Positions 58,344 to 64,000 of a DNA stretch of 64,000 nucleotides are shown piece by piece. Both the position numbers and the translations under genes were made by a program. This DNA comes from Gnetum montanum (taxonomy: Eukaryota; Streptophyta; Gnetopsida; Gnetales; Gnetaceae). The notes beneath the pieces are model-generated. The model did no database searches. It was given only the letters and a program-made list of their open reading frames with translations, and was not told where the DNA came from. The stretch spans positions 583,459 to 647,458 of the forward strand of contig MNCI01003778.1 of NCBI GenBank assembly GCA_015680685.1. The letters run 5' to 3'. Positions within the stretch are counted from its first letter, which is position 1; each line of letters opens with the position of its first letter.

Positions 58344-58880
58344 CTATTCTATCATGTGTGTTGTACTAACGGACGCTATTGGCAACATATCGAGGGTATC
58401 AGTTATTGGTTCGGCACAACTAGTTATGGAGCTTGGCAACGTATGGAACATGTCAGGCAATATATTTAACACTAATGTGGCTAACGCATCTGCAATGGTG
58501 TTATCATTTCTAGAGATGTGTTGCACATTGATGTTTTCAAATCGCTTCATCAAGTGTTTTGCCAAGTCACAATATGGTTGTAAATGTTGTGCTTTGCATG
58601 CATAAACGTCTATGACTTGGTTTATGACCAGTTGCGAGTCTCCTCTAACCACAAGCCATGTGATATCTGCGGTCGGTGCTGCCGCGAGACCTCTAAGGAG
58701 ACCTTCATACTCTGCTATATTGTTGGTACAGTGAAAGTTGAAACGATAGGCAAAGGGTTTGATCTCCCAGGAGGGATAGGTGATGACAGCGGCAGCACTT
58801 CCCCCTCAAGAGGTAGATGCTCCTTCAAAGTTTAGAATGGCGTTGTATTCATCGTGCACTATGTCGATTGCGCTTATATT
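58344..58880 (-). pseudogene. pol: Second RNase H of element E
   Basis: Starts with the strand LNFEGASTS (58830), a stop, then GGSAAAVITYPSWEIKPFAY, NNIAEYEGLLRGL (Glu), VRGDSQLVINQVIDVYACKA (Asp) and NDNTIADALATLVLNILPDM. The order and motifs match the extra RNase H of Tat/Ogre elements and the B copy. The first catalytic Asp is replaced: LNFEG where B reads LYFDG. Confidence 0.85.
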
Positions 58881-59303
58881 CTCATCCGGAAATTCTGGCT
58901 CTATTGTTGCTTGATCGTGTGTTGGTGACGCGGCCATTTGGTTTGCTATGGCTTGACCCTTAACTGATGATTGCGCTATGTAATGCAGGTCAAACTCTGC
59001 TATCATGGCTTTCCAATGGGCTATCCGACTTGTTTCGTAAATGTTTCCGGTGATGGCTCTGAGCACATTCTCCTTGCAGATTATGTTAACTTGGTTACGG
59101 AAGAGGTAATGTCACCATTTTCTTAAAGAAAAGACCAAAGCTAAGCATGATTTCTCCACGTCGTTATACTTTTTCTCGTGGGCAACTAATGCATGGCTTA
59201 AGTAATATACAGGGACTTCAGCTCCATCATCTTGTTTCTGGAAAAGCATAGATGCGATTGACGAATCCGAATTGGCAAGGTAGATGTAAAACGGTTTATC
59301 ATT
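58881..59303 (-). pseudogene. pol: RT-linked RNase H of element E
   Basis: Reads PFYIYLANSDSSIASMLFQK, EVPVYYLSHALVAHEKKYND, VEKSCLALVFSLRKW, HYLFRNQVNIIC, then NVLRAITGNIYETSRIAHWK and EFDLHYIAQSSVKGQAIANQ (58806-59066). Corresponds to 21300-21700 of B. Stops near 59290 and 59110. Confidence 0.85.
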
Positions 59304-60340
59304 TTAGGGTGGATAAACCGTGGGTAGTCGGGTAAGTGCCACTTTAATATTATCAAACGCTTCCTGGCATTGTGGAGTCCATTCAAAATGGATGTTCTTG
59401 CATAGCAGGTGGTTCATAGGTTTTAGTTTGTCTGTTAGTTTTTTTATGAACCTTCTAATGAATTGTAGTCTACCTTGTAGACCTCGAAGTTCAGTAAGGT
59501 TGCTAGGTGGTTTTAGGTTTGTTATGGCCTTAACCTTGTCGGGGTCTACTCGTATCCCTGCTTCTGAGGATATGAACCCAAGCATTTTCCCTGTTTTGAC
59601 CCCAAAGACACATTTCTTTGGATTAAGTCTCAACTCATATTTTAAATAACATTTTAACACCAAGTCAAGGTCTTGTACATGTTGTTGTGATGTTTTTGAT
59701 TTAACCATCATGTCGTCCACGTATTCGTTGAGCGAGTGTAATATGTAATCGTTAATGATGAATGTCATCGCCCTTTGATACGTGGCCCCAACGTTCTTGA
59801 GACCAAAGGGCATCATTGTGTACCAAAAGGTTCCCCATGGTGTCATAAAGGTAGTCTGGAGCTGATGCTCTAGGTTAATACGTATCTGGTTGTATCTTGA
59901 GAAGTCATCCATAAAAGATAATAAGGCATGCCCAGCGGTCGAGTCGACAAGTTGATCAATGCTGGGTAGGGAAAAATCATCTTTTATGGTTGTGACATTG
60001 AGGTCCCGGAAGTCAATGCATAAGCGAATGCTTCCATTCTTCTTCGGGACAATGACCATGTTGGATACCCAATCAGCGTAATCGACAGCTCAAATGAAAC
60101 CAGCCTGATAAAGTTTGGTGATCTCATTGCGAACTGCCAATGCCACCTCGGGTTTAACCTTTCATGCCTTTTGTTTTACGGGTCTCAATTTTGGATCAAG
60201 GATGATGTTGTGCTGGACTATTCGGGGATCCAACCCAGGCATGTCTGTGTATGACCAAGCAAATGCCTTTATGTTGTCCCTAAGCACATTCTCTAGGTCT
60301 TTGGCCAGTTGAGGTTGTACTAATGTACTTAGTTTTAAAA
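59304..60340 (-). pseudogene. pol: Reverse transcriptase of element E, RT core open
   Basis: Pre-core: FAWSYTDMPGLDPRIVQHNI (about 60280-60210), KVKPEVALAVRNEITKLYQA, with two stops. The core is open for 251 residues (60059-59304): RLCIDFRDLNVTTIKDDF, IDQLVDSTAGHALLSFMDDF, SRYNQIRINLEHQLQTTFMT, MPFGLKNVGATYQRA, then EYVDDMMVKSKTSQQHVQDL with the catalytic YVDD intact, LNPKKCVFGVKTGKMLGFIS and LQGRLQFIRRFIKKL. Tat-lineage signature. The best-preserved coding region in the window. Confidence 0.93.
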
Positions 60341-60433
60341 TTTGGTCTCATTGTTAGACATAACGATGGGGGTTTCGATCAATGGGTCTTCAGTGATATT
60401 TTTAGCTTCTATGTCAAGGGACTTCATCATACC

Positions 60434-60606
60434 TTAGTAGTTATCTAGCGTTTGTTGTGCTGAGGCAATGATTGCGTCGTCTATTGATAGACTTAGGTCG
60501 ATGAGATTTATGTTAGTGTCCCTTGTGATTTGTCCGTGCGGCCTATCGATGATTAATGGTGCGGATAAATGTTGATAATCCATCGGGCTTGCTCCTGCCA
60601 ATAAAT
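60434..60606 (-). other. Start of the pol frame of element E and upstream splice-acceptor-like site
   Basis: Minus strand: TTATTTATTGGCAG ends at 60595; the ATG at 60583-60581 opens MDYQHLSAPLIIDRPHGQIT, aligning with MDVALLAPLTLIDPYGETIR of B (20020). The acceptor-like CAG lies 12 bases before the ATG in both elements. Confidence 0.5.
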
Positions 60607-60689
60607 AGAGAGCAGCATGAGGTGATGAGTATTTTTCCATGTTCTCATGCAAGTTAAATTTTGTGCACGTGCAAGATGGTGGTTTATCG

Positions 60690-60990
60690 TCATACCAGGA
60701 CGCATGGCAGTTTAAGGCCGTACCGGGCCGTAGGTGTTAGTTTAATGTCTTATCGGGCCAAATGAGGTTTGTGTGTGTGGCAGTTTAGGGCCTTACCGGG
60801 CCATAATGGCAGTTTACGGCCATACCAGGCCGTAACAACAGTTTAAGGCCGTACCGGGACATAACGGCAGTTTAAGGCTGCACCGGGCCGTAACGGCAGT
60901 TTAAGGCCGTACCAGGCCATAACGGTAGTTTAAGGCCGTACTGGGCCGAATAGGATTTGCAAGTGGCAGTTTAACACCTTACCGGGCTGT
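60690..60990 (-). repeat. Repeat block of element E between antisense gene and RT
   Basis: Nine to ten GC-richer units. On the plus strand each reads GGCAGTTTAAGGCCGTACCGGGCCGTAAC; the minus strand gives the block-1 form GGCCTTAAACTGCC. In B the block-1 units lie on the other side of the antisense gene. Confidence 0.9.
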
Positions 60991-61172
60991 ATGTGAAATG
61001 GGGTTCACAGGAGAACCGGGATATAGTAAATTTTTTGTTATTTTAAATATACATATTTTTTTTAATTGTGAGCAAATTTCAATTCAAATAAGCAAAAAGG
61101 CATAAAAAGAGGCAAAAAATGACAAACCGCGAGACGGTAGCGTCAGCAGCAGCGGCAGTGACGACAGAGTGC

Positions 61173-61180
61173 TATATAAA
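61173..61180 (+). promoter_or_regulatory. TATA box for the antisense gene in element E
   Basis: GCTATATAAAGGGGGGG on the plus strand, 245 bases before the ATG at 61425. It is followed by a leader containing many AGCGTAAAC boxes (61200-61370). Confidence 0.5.
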
Positions 61181-61424
61181 GGGGGGGCATCATTTGTTGT
61201 TACTCTAAATCGGCAGCGTAATCCTAAGCGTAAAATTCAAGCGTAAACAACCTAGCGTAAGCGTAAACTGTGAAACCCTAAACCCTAAGCGTAGATGCCA
61301 ACGACTAAACCCCAACATAGACGCAGAGCGTAGAAGGTCAAGCGTCGGCGTAGAGGCTCAGCGTAGGCGTAAACAGTTTCGACCATCAGCGTCAACTATC
61401 GATCCCAGCATAGCGGACGTCGAG

Positions 61425-63999
61425 ATGGGCAAAGGCAAGGAAGTGGAAGGCCAGGGGAGGAAAAGACTTGACTTAACCTTCGCAGAGGAGAGCGAGGCCA
61501 TGTTGCAGTGCCTGCCCAGGCCAAGGATTCTATCATGGCCTTGATCGTCACACAAGTAGGCTCTGATCCTGCCTCTGTTAGTTATTTTTTCTTGTGCATG
61601 TTTTGTGGCGTAGACAGTCTCATAGAGGACTTCGACGTATACGCCGAGCATAGAGAGTTAGTGTAAAGCATTTTGGTGTATACGCTGAGCGTAAAGGGTT
61701 AGCGCAAAGTCTTGATAGCGTAGACCGTCATAGCGTAATCTGTCCTATCAGTGCACAGCGTAAACACGTTTTTCTTGCATGAAGCGTAGACAGTTTTATC
61801 AACGTAAATTACAGCATAAATAAGTTTTCTATGCATGAATTTTTCTATTTTATTAGCATAAGTTTTCTATTTTATCAATGTAGATTTTTTGTTTTATCAA
61901 TGTAGACGGTCTACGCTGTTACAGCGTATACGCTGAGGGTTTCTACAGTGTATACGCTGAGGGTTTCTACAGCGTATACGCTGAGCGTGAATAGTTAATT
62001 CTTTTCAAGTGTTGTACAGCATAGACCTATTTTCATGCAAACTATTTTTGGCTTAAACTTATTTGCTCAAGATTGATTGTAAACTATTTTTTTAGTGTCT
62101 AGCGTAGACTATTTATGTTGGAGGCTCCTATGGCGTATACGTTAAGGGTTTCTGCCACGTATATGCTGAGCGTAAACGGTCTGGTCGATAGCGTAAACAG
62201 TTTGTTGTCAGCGTATATGCCGGGTTAGGCAACGTATATGCCAAGCGTAGATAGTTTTTGACAGCGTATACACTGGGTTAAGCAGGGTATACGTCGAGCG
62301 TAAACAGTTTTTTGACGGTGTATACGCTGGGGTTAAGTAGCGTATACGCTGAGGGTAAACAGTTAGCCTTTTTTTTTCTAAGTGTCGGTCTACGATGTGA
62401 ACTTTGGTTTTTCGTGTCGTTTTGATGCATGGCTGATTTTATGTTGGTATTTTGGTTGCTTGCAAGGACACTAAGCCTTTTCTCCTCGTTGTTGAGCTTG
62501 TTGGGGTGCTAACATGGTTTGGCCCCATTGAGGTGGATGAGCCTACCCCGGATCTAACTGTTGACAACAATGGGGCCTGGTTCAGAGAAGGTGCATGTGA
62601 ATTCCTGGCCTTCATACTGGACAATTTCGAAGTGGTTATCTGGTCGCACCTAAGTGAACTGGTGGCACGGAGCATGCTTGAGACCATGCTACCGGGAGTC
62701 GTGGAGGGTGTCATGGTCTTCATGGAAGACATCGACGAGGGGCAGCTTGTAAATGAGGACAGTTCATCCAGCAGGCCCAGGTCTACACGTCTGTTGGCAC
62801 GCGTGTGGGCCCAACTGCCGCTAGGGCAAGACTTCCTCAACAACACCTTATTTTTAGCCGCGCGTGCGCACACGCTGTTCCAGAATCCTCCTAGCACAGT
62901 GTACCAGGTGGGCAGGTAGAATCGTTTAAGTTTATTGTTTCTTTTCATCATTTGGCATTTGCCTCTATTTTGACATCCGTTCGTTTGTAGGCCTAAAGTT
63001 AACCCACATGGAATATGTGTTGAGGATGATGGGCTTGCTTTAGCTCGTACCGCTCTAGAGGCATTTATGATGGGTCCCACCCTTTGTAAAGTTGTATTAG
63101 CTTAAACGAAGGGTGATATCGTCTACTTTCACAAACGGTTCTCTAGAGCATTTGCAATGTGCCAAGCTCGTGGATGGTTACATGGGGATTGGTCAGATAA
63201 GGGACCAGTCTTGTCCCTTGATTCTGGCTTAGGTAGCACATCCAAGTCCACTACGAAAGGTAAATGACAATATTTTCTGGATGTGTTAACGTATTTGTTC
63301 AACTGCCGGGAGTTATACTAATATGATGATTTCGAATTGTATCTACAGTTGATGTACCTCCATGCGGGGACCCTATCACAATGGGACGGACTGAGACTAC
63401 CCTATCAATGAAGTTCGGGGAGGTCAGTAAGGCCCAAAAGTGGTTACGTACCCATGCCCCGCCATCCATTGTTCATTGCTTAGACAATGCTGGCCTCATG
63501 GAGCTCTTCACGACCCCGAGTCGTGATGTATCAATAGCAGAAATGATCGGGATCATGGACTCCTTCAATGAGTCTGTCTCCTACTACAGCACCCAGATTA
63601 AGGGTGTTATGGTAGTTTTCCATCTATCACTTGAATTCTTTTCCAACTTATTTGGGGTACTGCAGATGGCATAAGTGTAGTTTTAGACAGGGCTCATAAA
63701 GAGCTCCAAATGGTGTGTGAATTGGAGGACTAGTTGGGCGTGGCCAAGGGATTCCCAATGCAGGGGAAATCAAGGGTTGAGAAGGTGAATGAACTATATC
63801 CCCTATTTAGGGCACGGGTATTCCCCAAATCCCTTTCCCAGGTGCAGATTCTTGGAGTCAAAGCTGTACGCGTCATGCGAACTATCCTAGAAACCGGAAT
63901 GCGCTATAATTGGGCCCAATTCTTGTTGTCGGGCCTGCATAAGGAGATAGTGCGATTGTGTTTGAATGTTGAGGCGCAATCCCACTTTACCTTTTCCTT
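61425..63999 (+). pseudogene. Antisense multi-exon gene in element E (partial): FCP1/NIF-like domain and unknown domain
   Basis: Plus strand, antisense to E pol. Candidate exon 1 starts at ATG 61425 (MGKGKEVEGQGRKRLDLTFA; compare MVPKTKGKHVKLVK in B). Exon 2 (62467-62907) after CAAG: KPFLLVVELVGVL (HAD motif I; its Asp replaced by Glu), AWFREGACEFLAFILDNFEV, VIWSH, LARVWAQLPLGQDFLNNTLF, LAARAHTLFQNPPSTVY. The NTLLVDD aspartates are lost. Intron 62908-62990 (GTGGG..TTGTAG) and intron 63260-63348 (GTAAAT..CTACAG) sit exactly where B has introns. Exon 3 reads VEDDGLALARTALEAFMMG with one stop. Exon 4 (from 63349) has AQKWLRTHAPPSIVHCLDNA, EFFSNLFGV, then a frameshift near 63668 and YPLFRARVFPKSLSQ, matching B. 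It continues past the window. Function unknown. Confidence 0.8.
61620..62360. repeat. Palindromic AGCGTATACGCT cluster in intron 1 of the antisense gene
   Basis: About fifteen copies of (A)GCGTATACGCTGAGSGTAAACAGTT-like units. AGCGTATACGCT is a perfect 12-base palindrome. It lies between candidate exon 1 and exon 2 of the antisense gene in E. Related AGCGTAAAC boxes continue upstream to 61200. Confidence 0.85.
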
Positions 64000-64000
64000 C

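Larger units (their letters stand above)
54484..63999 (-). mobile_element. Element E: Tat/Ogre-lineage retrotransposon, 3' part, with an antisense gene
   Basis: 3' LTR at 54484-55702 (minus strand: TGAAACACCATAAAATTT...GGTACA), polypurine tract at 55703-55718, repeat block 2, integrase, second RNase H, RNase H, RT, splice-acceptor-like site, repeat block 1, then the plus-strand antisense gene running off the window. Gag, protease and the 5' LTR lie to the right of 63999. Closely parallel to B, but the LTR sequence differs and the pol is better preserved (YVDD and the integrase Glu intact). Confidence 0.93.

Noticed and set aside
61262-61290. AAACCCTAAACCCTAA, plant telomere-like
   Set aside because: Only about two units, embedded in the AGCGTAAAC-rich leader; no array.
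62439-63080. Minus-strand open frame of 213 residues
   Set aside because: It is a shadow of exons 2-3 of the plus-strand antisense gene, spans its intron, and shows no family motif.

Overview
The window looks like a gene-poor, retrotransposon-packed stretch of a land-plant nuclear genome. Two lines support this: the captured gene fragments belong to plant families (a Lu7TM/GPR107-like receptor and a plant MORN-repeat protein), and almost everything else is Ty3/gypsy LTR retrotransposons of the plant Tat/Ogre and Athila lineages. A large-genome seed plant such as a gymnosperm is plausible but cannot be proved here. I found no intact host gene, no rRNA or tRNA gene and no CRISPR array. All coding regions are old and carry stop codons or frameshifts.

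Layout. (1) 1-1215: minus-strand chimeric gene debris, a Lu7TM receptor fragment joined to a MORN-protein fragment. (2) 2791-40559: element A, a Tat-type element with gag and protease but no pol. It is split by two later insertions. Element B (9573-26282, perfect GTTAT target duplication) lies in its interior. Element C (31097-40110, perfect ATCCA target duplication, also gag-protease only) lies in its 3' LTR. (3) 40560-45824: AT-rich sequence containing two diverged copies of one repeat. (4) 45824-54483: element D, a minus-strand Athila-like element with pol and a degenerate coiled-coil ORF after integrase. Element E is inserted in its protease. (5) 54484-63999: element E, a minus-strand Tat element whose 5' end lies outside the window.

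Most notable content. B and E carry, between protease and reverse transcriptase and in antisense, a multi-exon gene with conserved GT-AG introns. Its N-terminal part resembles the FCP1/NIF (HAD-type) phosphatase domain with key aspartates lost. It continues into an unrecognised domain, a probable coiled coil and, in B, a repeat-built acidic tail. Pol in both elements starts just after a splice-acceptor-like CAG, as in Ogre-type elements with a spliced intron before RT, so the antisense gene may sit inside a sense intron. Element A keeps only the 3' end of this antisense gene, cut off against a block of TAAACTGGCA repeats. This shows that pol-less A (and probably C) derives from a B/E-like ancestor by deletion. 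All the Tat families have U3 regions or leaders crowded with small inverted repeats built on a GCGTA core.
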